Of a stretch of DNA of 64,000 bases, positions 47,561 through 60,212 are shown in pieces. Source of the DNA: Rhodeus uyekii (taxonomy: Eukaryota; Chordata; Actinopteri; Cypriniformes; Acheilognathidae); NCBI GenBank assembly GCA_037043235.1, contig JAWRVZ010000078.1:1666501-1730500 (forward strand). Reading direction: 5' to 3'. The translations under genes were made by a program, and so were the position numbers. Below the pieces are notes generated by a model. It had not been told where the DNA came from. It worked only from the letters and a program-made list of their open reading frames with translations, and searched no databases. Positions within the stretch are counted from its first letter, which is position 1. Each line of letters begins with the position of its first letter.

Positions 47561-50500
47561 AATGGTCCCTGAGGGCTCCTTGCTGAAAACACAGCAGGCG
47601 CATCAGAGTTGGATCATGTAGCTGGTAAGTAGACCACAGACGTGAGAGAAGAAGAGATATCATCACATTAAACTCGTACATCTTTCACAAACAGGGCTGA
47701 GTGTTGGACACCGCTGGAAGAGGAGAGGAGGGGGCTGAGGGCAAATGTGTCATTTTGCCCTTAAAAACATGGAACTTTTCAATGTCCTTTTTTCTAATAA
47801 ACTTTATTAATATAAAACAATTTTTGGAGATTCCGACAAAATGTGATGACCTTCACTGACAAAAAGTCTAGCAGAGCTGCTTCACTGTAATGTGTTCACA
47901 GCCTATGTGCATTACAGTATTTCATCATGATAAATCTCCTCTCTATGTGATATTAGCCACGGCAAGTTCTATTTGCTTTCCTGGCCTGGGCAGTTAATGT
48001 AAAAAAAAAGAAACAAAAAAGAAACAATGTCCATCTGCTAATAGGAAATCCGTTGTGCTTCCACACATCCCAGACCATATTTCTTTCCACTCCTTCTCTC
48101 CTTGTTACCCTTTGCTTCCATCTTTTTTTCTTGTACATTTTCCACCCCCTTCTTCTTCTTCTTCCTCCTCCCCATCACGTCCGTTGTCGGTGTCCTGCAC
48201 GAACGGGAGATGCGCGCGTGTACGTCTGGGCCGCATACATTTGCTCTGATGATGTATTGTCCTGCTGAGGAGTTTCATTTACTGTGGCTGGCCTCTGCTG
48301 AACCTGTTGCTAGTCACTGAGCACGATAAGCGCATAAGTAGCACGCCACTTCATTCATCATGTATCGCTCAGACCACTCAAATACCTCATAGGCCATGCA
48401 GGAGAGAAACTACTAAACCGGCAGAAAGGATCACAGTGCTTGTCTCAAAAAGCTGAGGTCGTATTAAACACCATATGCTTGTTTTTTTCCCCAAAGAATT
48501 GTGCAAGGAAGTCTGCTGTTTAAAATGTTGTTGCAAAACTGTTTGCAAGCTCATAAAAGGGTTCAGTGTATGTCAGGGATGCTCGCAAAAAAAAGAGAAC
48601 AACTCACACAAATTTGTACATATTTGATATTTCAAGATAATTCGCATTTCGAATCAGTGGGTGACTTTTTTACTTGCGTTTTCTAGCTGCATTGGATTTT
48701 ATTAAAGTGCATTAGGAATCACAAGCGGTGTCATGTCACTTAGAGCTCTGTTTCAACAGACCGGCTGCCCGCAGGCACGACGCTCTTCTCCCCTTCGTTC
48801 GGTAGCGCGCAATAGTGCTTACATGCTCCGCGAGACGAGCAAAAGGAATAATTAAAGAGGTGAATGATAGTGGGAGAAGGATTTAGGGCAAATCCTATTG
48901 TTTAAAGTCGTTTCATTCCATTGAAACTTCTTTTTCCTTTACACACTTTCTCAGAGCTCTGGTTTACACCCCGAATTGGTTTTTCTGTTACATGCGTACA
49001 CATTCCGTCTTGTGTTTTCAAAGGCTAAAGCAAAGCACAATGCAGGCAGCGAACAACAAAGAGCTTATGATGCACGCACATTGTCTTTAAATCACTTCAT
49101 TTCGACGCCGCTGCCTGCACAACCTTACGCTTTTCTACATCAGGAATGCAGCCGAGGGCAGAACAACAATGATATAAAAGATGCATTTTTAATAGCAGGT
49201 AGAACGGGAGTGTAATCCTCAAATTGGTCTTTTCTAAAAACATTCCTTCGTTTAGAAAATGGAAGGAATTTCTATCAAAAACAGACTTTAAATGAGGCTG
49301 GAATTTGATGTGGATTGGCCAATTCTGTGCCGTTGTCCACCTATCCTCACTTTAAAAGTGCCCCCTCAATCCCCTCCTCATGCTTTTACTGTCAGTCAAA
49401 GAGCACTCTTTCTCCCTGGCGCATCAGGGCCCGGCGGTATTGATTTTTCCACCCACTGAAACCACCTCGTGAGCATAAATTTTGCATTAGACACTAAGGG
49501 GAAAGAGTGTGGGGGGGGACAAGACCTCGGGAACTGGGCGCATGGGACAGCCAAGGCAGACAGGCGAAAGAGACAGAGAGAGATGGTGAGCACAGGTAAT
49601 GCTAGTGTGTTAAAGTAGGTGGAGATGAGCTGTCCCTTATAAATGCAGACAGAAATACAAATAGGAATAGTTTAAAAGAATATACTTTAGTGTGAACTGA
49701 ACATAATGCTTTTGATCACTTAATTGCATGTTAATTGTAATTAAATGAAGTGTATTATAAATTAATATAGAGTGCAGTTATTCACATTTATTTATTAATA
49801 ACTTGAGAGTACTTTTCAACCCCCTTATAGTGTAATTTCATAATTACTTCTCTTGCGTAAAGTGTACGCAGAAAAGCTAAAATACACTTTTAATGTCATT
49901 TATTTAAAGGATTCGTCATTAAACATTCATAATGATTCAGTTGCAATTTAGTACTTTTTATATTCTGTATTAACATTAAGTGTGATATCAAATAACACAC
50001 TACAATTAAAATCATATCTTTAGTATGTTAGGCAACACATCAAAATAAGTGTATCGGTACTTCATTAAAGCAATCCAAAAGATTACAAAAAGATTATTTA
50101 AAATGTACTTTAAAGTCAAACTTTTAATTTGACATTTATTACAAAATGAACTTTTTAAAAGTGTACTTAAGAAACAGTCATGAAAGTGTATTTTTGTGTA
50201 TTTTTAATTGCACTTTAGTGGACATTAATTTAATTCATATATATTATCTACAAAAACAGTTTTTGCTTACTTTATTTGTTGTTCTTAATACAGTGTAATT
50301 ATACAGTTTATAATATAATATAAAATAAAATAATATTATATAAATTAACAAAATGCACTTAGGGTTAGAAATAGAATTATTAAAAGGTTAGTTGCATGGA
50401 ATTATGCATATAATTTACTGTTATTTCTAAAGTAAGTACATGTAATATATAACAAGACACTGTAAAATAAAGTGTTAACCAGTTTTTTATTTATTTCTGT

Positions 50501-53500
50501 TACGTTTAAATACATATATTTCTAATAAGTGCACATTCAATATAACTAAGCTCAAAAGTATTATTATCATTGAATACTCAGTATTAGTCAGAATATAGTA
50601 AAAAGTCAAGTGGGTTGCAAATAGGTTCCCCATTATTTACTAAAACAAAATAAAACATTTTAATTACTGTGTTTACACCCAAAACATTCAAAGAACAAGA
50701 CTCTAAGGCTCAGTCAAACGTTCTTTTTATTTATTTTTATCATAAAACCACTTTTACACCTTGTTCTCTCTGGAAGACAGCCCAGAATTCCTTTAAATCC
50801 CCAGCAGAGCCCATAGCAGTAATACACTTTGATCAGACATGCATGTCAGACGAGGGGCTTTGTGGTCTGATCCCAACATGCTGTCCACTTCAGCGCTATA
50901 AACACTCAAGGCCTCTCACTTGCAGTCTAACCTCTCTTCCTTTTAGTATTGTCTGATCCCAATCCAAATCACTGTCAGGGAATCATTTAATAATGTCTAA
51001 GCTCCACTGTAAGCAATGGAGGAGCCATCTTTATTTTATTTCATTTAGTCCAACACTGACCTTTTTCTGTTAGTAAGTAGGCCTTTATCTGTGTTTTATA
51101 GAGCAAATACATTTTAGGACAGAATGAACAGTGCCTCCTTTTTTCCTGACATCGTTTGGATAAAATTACTGTATATGATCATGCTATCATTCATACTTTT
51201 AAAGCGCTTTTAAACCATTCCAGCACTGTAAGATGCAAAAGAGTCTTCAATTCGGTACTGGTGGGCTGCATGCACTCACAGAAAGCTGCTTCATCTTGCA
51301 TTGGTACTGATTAGAGTTCCCTTTTACTTGAAAATACATTTTTTGTCAAAATGCCAATTTAGCGAGTATCTTCATAAGAACGGTCTTAAATGAGTTAAAA
51401 AAAAGTCTTTAATGAACATAAGGAGTTGGGATGTTGTGTTGGGATGTTGTGAGTTGGGATGTTGTGAAATTTGTGTCAGATTCCCATAATTTGAATCAGA
51501 CCTTAAAGTGACAGCAGCCTAATATAACTGCTGCAGTGCGTGTCCTGAATATTAATTAATAAGTCAAATAACAAAAGAAAAAAACAAAATCACTCACTGA
51601 CTTAATTGCTAAATTGTAAGAGCATACATAAAAAGACCATCAGACCGCTCTTATTCTGCTTCTTTCACTTGCTTTTACACATCTTTCTTCCACCACAGTC
51701 ACTTTCGACAGAAATAATTAACTTAGTGTTACTCACTTTGGCTTTGCGATTGGCCTTTAATTCACTCCGCAGCCTGTCTGTGCGCAAGTGTGCGACTTCA
51801 TTTCACCACCACTATTATTTCTAAAGTGGGTTGCATTCTTGAATTTGAGTAAAGTGTACTATTTTTGGCATCGATCACTTTGACAGGCCTTTAAGAGGGT
51901 TGAAATGTCAGTCAATATTTCTCAGAGCACAACATGTATCCATGCATATAATAGGTTTTGCATTTTAATTGTCAGTTAATCTGTCTGTCACACTCTCGAT
52001 CTCCAACTGATTTTACACACGGATCAGATCCAGACACACGTTGTTGTGTTCGTCAGGTGGACAACCCCAGAGGAAAGGGTGTTTTATGGGATAGTGTACT
52101 GTATTAATGAGACAGGTGGGTACTCTGCTGTGCCCTGTACACTCTCTCTGATACTAGAAACAAAAATAGTGCTCTCACCCTGTCGCTTCTTGATGACTTC
52201 CACGCTGACCTCTGACAATCAGCCGAGCCGCGCTTCACACACACCCACACACACACTTGCAAACATCAGACTCACGACGGGTGATTTTTGCACTGGGAGT
52301 TTGGCACACACAGGGTCATTGAGGTGACGGGGATGAGTTTCTGTTAAACAGACATGTCTGTAATCTGTTCTGGAGAATTCTGTTTGCTGCTACTTTGCTT
52401 GAGTTCAGGTCGGTCTCAAGAAGAAGGAAGAAAGAAAAAAGGTACTAAATTGGAGCGGCTTCAGGTGCAGGGAGACAAAACAGTGCATCCATACGTCAGG
52501 CAGGTCACAGAACCTGTCAGGGTGGGCCCTGGCTTCATTTGTGTGCACTTTGAGAAGGTTGTCAGGTATTATTTCATAACTATAGACTTTTGAGGGTCTG
52601 ACAAGGTTTATATGTCTCCTATTTACTTTTGTTTATAGAATAAAAATGAATGAAATGTTCAGGTAATATAACTGCCAGTTCATGTTTTAATATGATGCAA
52701 TTTGAATGTATTATGACCTTTAAAAGAGAAAAAGGACAGCATATATATATAGTGCACTACAAATCAAGATGCTTTGTCCACAGGCAGTGCATTTATTATT
52801 TATTTTTTATTATATTGACTTATGAGCAATGCTAGTTTAAGCAGTGCTGGGCTATTCTGTGGTTTTGTAAACATATGATTTTTTTTTTAAATAAATAATA
52901 ATATTTCAAATAAAATAATAATAATATAGCATAGATATTTGTAACAATTTGTAACAAATTGTTCATTGTTAATAAAAACATAGCCTTTTTTATATTTATC
53001 ATAAAAAAATTAATATATTAATACATTTTTAAATGTTATTTCCAGTATCCTTACTCCAGTCTTCAGTGTCACATAATCCTTTAGAAATTATTATATTATG
53101 CCATGCTTAAGAATTTTTTTTGTCATAAGTTAATTCTAAACAAAGTTTAAACAAACTATTTTAAGGTTTTAACATGCATTGTGGTTCATATAAGAACGGC
53201 TAGATTCATACATTACTATTGTTGCCCTGCATCCTTGAATTTTTTTGTCATTCTATAGATGCGTAAAGTAAATATCTCGACACTAGTGGACAGGTTCATT
53301 TTCAGTGGAACTGAATAGAGCAATATCTATTGTCACTTTTATTACATGTTTTTGTCATTACCCAAGAAAGAAAGCATCTTTTCTTTTTAGTAAAGTCGAG
53401 GTAAAAGTTTAAAATGCTCTGGAGGTGTGAGTGTGAATGAGATCCAATCTAGAAAAAACAGTGTCATGTGTTATGTTACCATTGTTCGGGTACTTATAGA

Positions 53501-54369
53501 TGAAAATTTTCGTAAGCATCATCTGCTCTCCATGTCCTTGTCTTGTTTTCATATAAACCCTCCTGCGAATAAATGCAGTATTTCTACTCTGTATTTGTAT
53601 TTGTAGATATTGTGTTTTTTGGTGCATTCAGACCCTTGCAGTTCTGTCAGTGCACCCGAATCTTTGGCTCAAGGTCTGCATCAGAGAAGTGCGTGCTGCC
53701 TCCTCTTTCACACGCAGCGAGACCAAGTCTGTTTAAAGGAGAACGGAAGGTTAGCAATGTTTCGTAACGAGATGACAGAGTTTATAAAGCACTCGCTCTC
53801 AACCACAGTTTTACCTGCAGTGCTGCCCATATAATAAGGCCACATGGGGTTTCGCTACCATCCTGTGCCTCTCTCTCTCCATCTCTCCATTTGTTTTCCT
53901 TTTCTTTATATTCTTTTGTTGTTCTGTTTCTTTCTGCGGTCTCACGACTGCTGCGGGAGGGGATCCGCCCATCACCTTTGATCTTCCCCTTGGTTTCGAT
54001 AATATTTTTGACAGGATTCAGGCTTTCTCTTTTCTTCATCCTTTTTTCCCTGTCCTCCTCCTATTCTTTTTCACTTATTTTCTACTTGTAACAGCTCGCG
54101 CGGGTTCCTCTATAGTTGTGCGATGGAGCGCCACATATGTACACCCTGTCAAGGCCTGCGAGACAACTTGCCCCAACATTTCAAGCGCGAATTGGACTCT
54201 TGGAATTTTCCCGGGTGCAGATGATATATATAATTCATGCTGGGGTGTGGGAGCGGTGTCAACGTGTCAGGCGATTGAAGAAATGTAAAAGTGGGCTGTT
54301 TACTGGTTGAGAGACACTTTTTTTCTTTCTTTTTTTCATGGAGTAAGGGAGAGAGAGGGCTTGTGGTGC

Positions 54370-54560
54370 ATCAAAACCTCGCCTGCCTGTCCGGTTATGA
54401 TGCATGAGTAGCCACACTAATCAAAGAAACGTCAGTGCCAATGTATTTCCTTAGTTATCTTCAGCGAAAAATCTCCTGGTTTTAATTATTCATTTGCGTC
54501 AATTAATTATGAACACTTCTTGTCAAGTATGCTGCACACAAACACATGTTTGCCGATACA
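54370..54560. promoter_or_regulatory. candidate enhancer in intron 3
   Basis: Repeat-poor segment with TTTTAATTATTCATTTGCG and TCAATTAATTATGAAC, which contain octamer-like and paired homeodomain sites. It directly precedes a region of transposon insertions. Compositional evidence only. Confidence 0.25.
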
Positions 54561-54730
54561 AATCTCGCTTTTTAGCTGAACATCGATCCATTGTTCAGTT
54601 ATTTTGTGATTTATTTTTGCGATGGCTTATACTTGGCTGCGATGTAAAAATGCCTCCAAATTATTCCTGATGTTAGCAAGCTAGATGTTATATGATTTAT
54701 TTGTTTGTTTGTTTGTCCATTTATTATATA

Positions 54731-56101
54731 CACTGCTCAAAAATATTAAGGGAACCCTTAATAATCACAGGATAACAACATAAAGTCAATTAATCTTCAG
54801 TTAGGATATATAAGTTATTGTGAATCGGTTTCACCTGCTTTGGTGCAAATTAATGCTACAACAGGTTCGCTGGAGAGGAAACAGCAAGGCTCACAAAAAG
54901 GGAATGATTCTACAGGTGATGGCCATAGATAATTGTTCTCTCCTTATTCTTCCTGTTTAGTTTTGTGTTTTGTTAGGGTCCTTTTCACTGTCTGTAGCAT
55001 GAGGCAGTACCTGCAACCCAGTCAGGTTACACAGACAGTCCTGCTCCTCCAGGATGGCACATCCATATATGCAGTGAAGAGGATGTTTGGTGTGTCTTCC
55101 AGCACAGTTTCTAGAGCATGGAGGAGAGACTGGGAGACAGGCCATTTAATGAGGGACGTAAAACAGGGTACTTAATAAAGGGACGTAAAAAGACAACCCA
55201 GATCTGCTCTTTTGTGTGAGGAGTAACAGGAACACTGCCAGAGCTCTACAAAATTACCTCCAACAAGCTACTTTTGTGCAAACTGTCAGAAACAGACCTC
55301 ATGAAGGTGGCATAGGGGCCCGACATTCTCTAGTGGGAGCTGTGCTCCCAGCTCAGCACCGTGTAACTCGATTGACATTTGACCGAGAACACCAGAATTG
55401 CCGTTTTGCGACCCATTCTCTTCAACGATAAGAGCAGGTTCACAACGAGCACGTGACAGACATGAAAGAGTCTAGAGATGCCACGATCTGGAGATCATCC
55501 AGCATGACCAGTTTGGCGGTGGCTCAGTTATGGTCAGGGGAGGAATATACTTGGAGGATCGCACAGACCTCCATGTGCTTGCCAGTGTTTCCTTTACTGC
55601 TGTTAGGATCTTCAGAGCCATTGTCTGACCTTATGCTGGTGCAGTGGCTCTGGGTTCCTCCTGGTGCATGATAATGCTCAGCCTCATGTGGCTAGAAAGT
55701 GTGTTCAGTTTTTAAAAGACGAAGGCATTGATCTCCACTTGAGAACCTTGGGGACATTATGTTTCGGCGCATACGTAACCACCAAGTAGCACCACAGACT
55801 ATAAAAGAGCTACTGATGCCCTCATCCAGGTCTTGGAGGAGATCAAGGACACCATCCTCCATCTCTTTAGGAGTATGTCCAGACATTACTGACTTACATT
55901 ATGATTTGCTTCATGCAAGTTGGATCAGCCTGTAACAGCGTGTAACTTTTTTACATGGATTTTTGGTATTTTTTATTTTGTTTAATCCAGCCCTCAGTGT
56001 ATTGATGGTTTCAAAGATGTTCAAATATATTCTCTGAATAAAATACATAACACACAATTTTGCAGTAAAAGGACAAAAATACTGAAACTATTTTTGCAGT
56101 G
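54731..56101 (+). mobile_element. decayed Tc1-like transposon
   Basis: Left end CACTGCTCAAAAATATTAAG follows a TA. The right end, near 56085-56101 (CTATTTTTGCAGTG), is a weak inverted match. The + strand carries a broken transposase in several frames. 54999-55175 reads MRQYLQPSQVTQTVLLLQDG with a helix-turn-helix (VSSSTVSRAWRR), 55216-55431 covers a second DNA-binding/linker part ending HRVTRLTFDREHQ, and 55664-55730 has HDNAQPHVARKCVQF around a catalytic Asp. Several frameshifts and stops separate these. Confidence 0.8.
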
Positions 56102-56927
56102 TGCAAGAACAGGATCGTTTAAGAGTCACACCTGTTAGTTTGTTAGGTTGTCATTCTCAAATAATTTGTGGATTCAGCAATTAAATGTATTGAAATATTG
56201 AGTAAAATATTGATATAATCTCAGTGCTACCAAAGGATTACATCTTGGTGGTTTTATTTCTATCATAACTTCAAAATAATCCTGCCCATAAAACTTGGGT
56301 TTAAGTACAGTGCAGAAGAAACATCTCTGTTTGATGACATTGCAGTGAAGAGATCATTATCAGAACGTTGTGCAGAGGACAGGCATCTGTCTGCAGAGCA
56401 ATGCTCTGGTTCCTACAGAGAAGCACAGAAGGTCATTTATTCATTCTGTTTTTTAATGTTTTCTTTCAAAAGGTGTATGGATAATTTGAGTTGACACTTT
56501 TATTCCATGAGACTTATTTCTGCACACACCGTGTGCAAGAATAACGTTGATTTTGGCACACATGTGTGAATGGAAGAGGCCCGTTTAAGAGTCTAACCTA
56601 GGCCATCTTTTTCTGTCATGGACTGAATGAAGTCCAGCTCAGTGTATAGGTCTTTTCGAAGTTAAGTTGTTTCTCTGATCTCAGCAGTGTGATGAGTCAC
56701 TCTGCTGAGAATAGGCTCTATTGCTTTCTTACAAAAAAGTCTAATGATTTCATAGGAGTTACACTTTTTATGTCAATCACAAAAATAATAGATTTGACAT
56801 TCAGACTTTCCAGTATACATTCAGAGGAAAAAGTAACATTCCTTTAGTCATTTTGTATTCACCTTTTTTTCATAGTTCTGAAGATGTATGTTCCCTTTCA
56901 ATATATGAGCAATATATAGAGCTTTTC
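56102..56927. other. intron 3 spacer
   Basis: AT-rich intron DNA with no recognised feature. Confidence 0.6.
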
Positions 56928-57082
56928 TGTAGCTCAACCAGTAGAGCATTGGAGTTTACAATGCAAAGATCATGGGTTTGATTCCCAGAGAAAGCAAGAA
57001 CCGAATAGAATGCCAATGTGTATCTTGAATGCAATGTAAGTCGCTTTGGATAAAAGCGTCTGCCAAGTGCATAAATCTAAAT
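56928..57082 (+). mobile_element. tRNA-derived SINE, copy 2
   Basis: A box TGTAGCTCAACCAGTAGAGC, B box GGGTTTGATTCCC and tail CTTTGGATAAAAGCGTCTGC. Closest relative in the window is 29098-29243, with which it shares the TGCAATGTAAGT stretch before the tail. Confidence 0.88.
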
Positions 57083-58102
57083 CCGTTTCTTTGTCTTCAA
57101 AGTGGTAACACACGGGTGTCTGTGTTTTTCAATTGTCAAGTGTGTGTGTGAAAATATCAGTTACGAGATTAGTCTCTTTACATGGCAGGGTTGAGAAACA
57201 AACAAAAAAATGACTCTGTGGTTCCGCTTTATTACGGTGAATGATTCATACACCATGTGAGGCCTTCTTAATGTGAGGCCTTCAATCCTAACATCTATGA
57301 AAAACATCAAACTAGGCCAGGAGCTTTCAGTTAAAAAAATGTAGTCTTATGGTGTCAGCAGTAAATTTCATTCAGTTGGGTCTGCTACTTTGACGATGAC
57401 GAGCTCCGTGCTTTCCCCCTCTGGCCACCGGAGGGAGCTATCACACTTATACTTACACACACTACATTTCCCACAAGCCCGTACATTGGACTGATTATTG
57501 CACCAGCTGTGAACCATCACCTGGACTAATAAAGACTCGCGCACACACACACTGTCATTGTGAAGTCTTGTTTTGCTACGGCTAATAAAACAATGAAATA
57601 ACGTAAAATGTCGAAGCTTACCTTTCGAGTGAGGCTATCTCCGAAAGTGGCGGCAGAGGAGGAGGACAAACGGCAGATAATGTACATACACTTAACTTTA
57701 CGAAAACACATAAAAAATTTTAAGTTTCAGGTGCGGAGTGGCTGAGCTAAAGCACGCCAGCACGTATGTATAGAAGATGCATGATGGGAGGGATGCTGTC
57801 CAATTAGAGAGAAGGATCTCATGGCTTGGCTAGTATCAGGAACCAATGGGAGAGCAGGAGGATGGTGGCGAGTCTATAACTAAGATGGCGGCGTGCGGCG
57901 CGAGTTTCAAAATTGTTATGGGACGGATCTCGGACTTTTAGAAACCTTTCGTATCTTGAAAACTTTTCGTATGTAGAGCAGTAACATTTTTCGTCTTTGC
58001 TTTCGTAACTTGGATTTTTCGTAAGTTGAGCCTTTCGTATCTTGAGGTACTACTGTAGCTGTGTCTGATCTCCCGTTACCGACCCTGTTGTTTCCCGTTG
58101 CC
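57083..58102. mobile_element. mixed repeat segment ending in a Tigger/pogo-like terminus
   Basis: From about 57945 the sequence repeats CTTTCGTATCTTGA / TTTCGTAACTTGG-type words and stops at TATCTTGAGGTACTACTG (58055) followed by TA. This is the right terminus of a pogo/Tigger-like element with subterminal repeats; no matching left end was found. The preceding 57380-57560 block (CCACCGGAGGGAGC, ACTACATTTCCCAC, AATAAAGACTCG) resembles fish LTR U3/R sequence, at low confidence. Confidence 0.5.
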
Positions 58103-58372
58103 GATCCTGTCTGGCTGTCCTAATCTCTGCCTGGTATTTCGCTTTTGATTGTTCTCTGAGTGTCCTGACTTCCCCCTCTGGACGACTATTCTGATCCTGT
58201 CTGCCTGTCCCGAACTTTGCATGGATTATCGCTTGTGATTGTTCTCTGCCTGTCTTGACTTCCCCGCCTGTACAACTATTCTGATTCTGTCTGCCTGCCT
58301 CGACCTTTTCCTGGATTATCGTTTATGTATGTTCTCTGCCTGTCCTGACCATCCGCCCTGTACGACCATTCT
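58103..58372. repeat. three tandem copies of a 90-bp unit
   Basis: Units at 58103, 58193 and 58283 each begin GATCCTGTCTG-like, contain GATTGTTCTCTG and end ACTATTCT-like, with exactly 90-bp spacing. The array is followed by TATTAAAGACACGC and GGATCCCTGCC, resembling the R/U5 end of an LTR. Because 90 is a multiple of 3, a misleading repeated-peptide frame runs through it (58239-58706). Confidence 0.85.
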
Positions 58373-58469
58373 TATTAAAGACACGCTATTGGATCCCTGC
58401 CTGACAGTCCCTCCGTTACAGCTATACATGACACTTTTCCAGTTCAGAGTTCCTCAAGAAGGCCCTGGC

Positions 58470-59040
58470 ATTGGGGGTATGTTGCCGTTGAAACTCGCTC
58501 CCATTCGCACAGGCTGGGGTGCGGTTCTCAAGGGACCACTAACCTGTGTCCTGTGGAGGAATTCTCATCCCTCTAGTGTTGAAACACTTCCTTCCACTTC
58601 TCAGGGCCTACCACGTGTTGGTTCTCACAGACGCCATGTTGGTAGTGTCCTACATCAGTCACCAGGGTGGATTCCATACACACCTTTTTCAAACAAGCGC
58701 AGATGATTCTGCTCTGGGCAGAAAACAAATTTCAAACTTTGAGAGAAGTTTGGCATACAAATGTGTACATGCTTTGGCCTGAGGAACAATGACTCCATTC
58801 ACAGATAGTGGAGTCCATATGGCCGAGGTACAGCCCACTGTCCCCTCTGGTTTGCCCTCACACTACCAGCTCTTTGGGGGTTGAAGGCCATGGTGCAGGC
58901 ATGGCCGATGCTGCACATGTACACCTTTCCCCTGATAGACTTGTTTCCGGGGTTTCTAGCAAGGGTTCACCAAGTTCACCTTCTTCTTGGTTGGCATACT
59001 TTATTTTTCTCCGGGATGGCACAAGTTCATAGATTCCGGT
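58470..59040 (+). mobile_element. DIRS-like retrotransposon fragment (RNase H region)
   Basis: Broken coding sequence of a tyrosine-recombinase (DIRS1-type) retrotransposon. In successive frames it reads TGWGAVL (58516), LKHFLPLLRAYHVLVLTDAM and VVSYISHQGG (58570-58665), then CPLWFALTLPALWGLKAMVQ, AWPMLHMYTFPLIDLFPGF and LARVHQVHLLLGW (58840-59000). The order TGWGA, TD-x-M-VVSY-x-HQGG, CPLW-LTLPA, MVQAWP is what I know from fish DIRS elements: the RNase H domain and the linker toward the methyltransferase/recombinase part. Two or more frameshifts and the loss of both ends show it is dead. Confidence 0.75.
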
Positions 59041-60116
59041 CTCTCGTCTAGGCTGCTAATACAACTCAAAACTAAAATAAAATATTAGATTAAAATATTG
59101 CTTACAATTAAAATTTGTTAATGCTTGAACAGAGATAGAATCAGTGGGTAAACTTTTTTTTAGAAGAGAGTGCCGTAATGTCTTTAGTATTTAACGGCAG
59201 CAACAGTGATTGCTGCCAAACCTCTCGTTTCTCAGGCCCACTCCAAATGTGGCTCTGTCAAGAGTGAAGATAGTCACTCTGCGAATCATCGGTTGTTTTG
59301 TCTACACTGTTGTTTAAGTTAAGTTACCATATTACTCCATTAATTGATACTATAAATATATTTCCAGGCTCATGAAATCTACACGCTCTGCCACAATGTT
59401 TTCATTGCCTACTTGATCAGTAACAGTCTCTCTACGCAGCAGTTTATAGAGACACCTGACATTTTACAAGTTTATTGGCAAGAGCTACTTACCTCAGCGA
59501 TGGAGAGTTTCTGGTGGTCAATAAACAAGGAAATGGAACATTGTTAACATTGTTGCTGTCAATGGCGACTCCTTCATGTTGGAGAAGATTAATTGTAAAT
59601 GGAGGTTTTAATCACAGGTTGTTAATCTATGTTTCAACTTAAGTGGTGTAACACAACTCAATTTAAAATAAAGACTAGATCAACAAATCCTAGAATAGCT
59701 GTAAATTAGCTGTGCTTAATTTAATCCTTATTGGTGCAACTAAGATATAAATATTTTCAAATATTATGTCTTGAATTGTTATTTTCTAACTTATATATTT
59801 TATTGTTGTTGTATTCTTGTATACATATATCTAACAAAACTGTTCTTTTTAAATCACTCTTTTTTAAATAAGAAAAAAAAAACGATTTAGCTTAACTAAG
59901 ATAATGGAGTGTTTTAGCTATTTTTTTCTGGTAATAATCTAAATGGTATTGACCTCAAAATTATATTGTGTGAACAGATATAAACTTGAATAGTTGCAAT
60001 TAATACTGTAATTTTGTATTTCCAATTAATGATCTCTCAGCTTAATACATTCTCTTATGTGTCTGTCATGTTCTTGTTTACTTCCTGGTTCCCCATATAG
60101 TATATGAGAGAAAATA

Positions 60117-60158
<42 letters not shown>

Positions 60159-60212
60159 ATAATTACTTTATACATACTTGAAAGAAAACATATTTCTTCT
60201 CTTTCATCACAG
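59041..60212. other. intron 3, last part before exon 4
   Basis: AT-rich intron with an LTR-start-like scrap at about 60060-60097 (TGTCTGTCATGTTC, TTACTTCCTGGTTCC) and an (AT)n(GT)n microsatellite at 60119-60159, about 50 bp before the exon 4 acceptor. Confidence 0.6.
60119..60159. repeat. (AT)n(GT)n microsatellite
   Basis: About 30 bp of AT repeat plus a short GT run close to the exon 4 branch-point region. Confidence 0.93.

Larger units (their letters stand above)
45213..54730. other. pou6f2 intron 3, long central part
   Basis: Mostly unique-looking intron DNA. Repeat-poor, balanced segments stand out at about 46880-47120, 47210-47560, 48720-49220 and 54370-54560. AT-rich sequence with recurring AGTGTACTT / AAGTACACT-like words fills 49670-50560, perhaps an old dispersed repeat. 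A family 1 fragment lies at about 53040-53130. All ORFs here are under 100 codons with no recognisable domain. Confidence 0.5.

Noticed and set aside
58103..58372. CRISPR-like regularly spaced repeats
   Set aside because: Units are contiguous 90-bp tandem copies with no spacers, in a eukaryotic retroelement context.
58239..58706. 155-codon frame with a repeated 30-residue peptide
   Set aside because: It arises from the 90-bp tandem array running into a DIRS fragment in the wrong frame.
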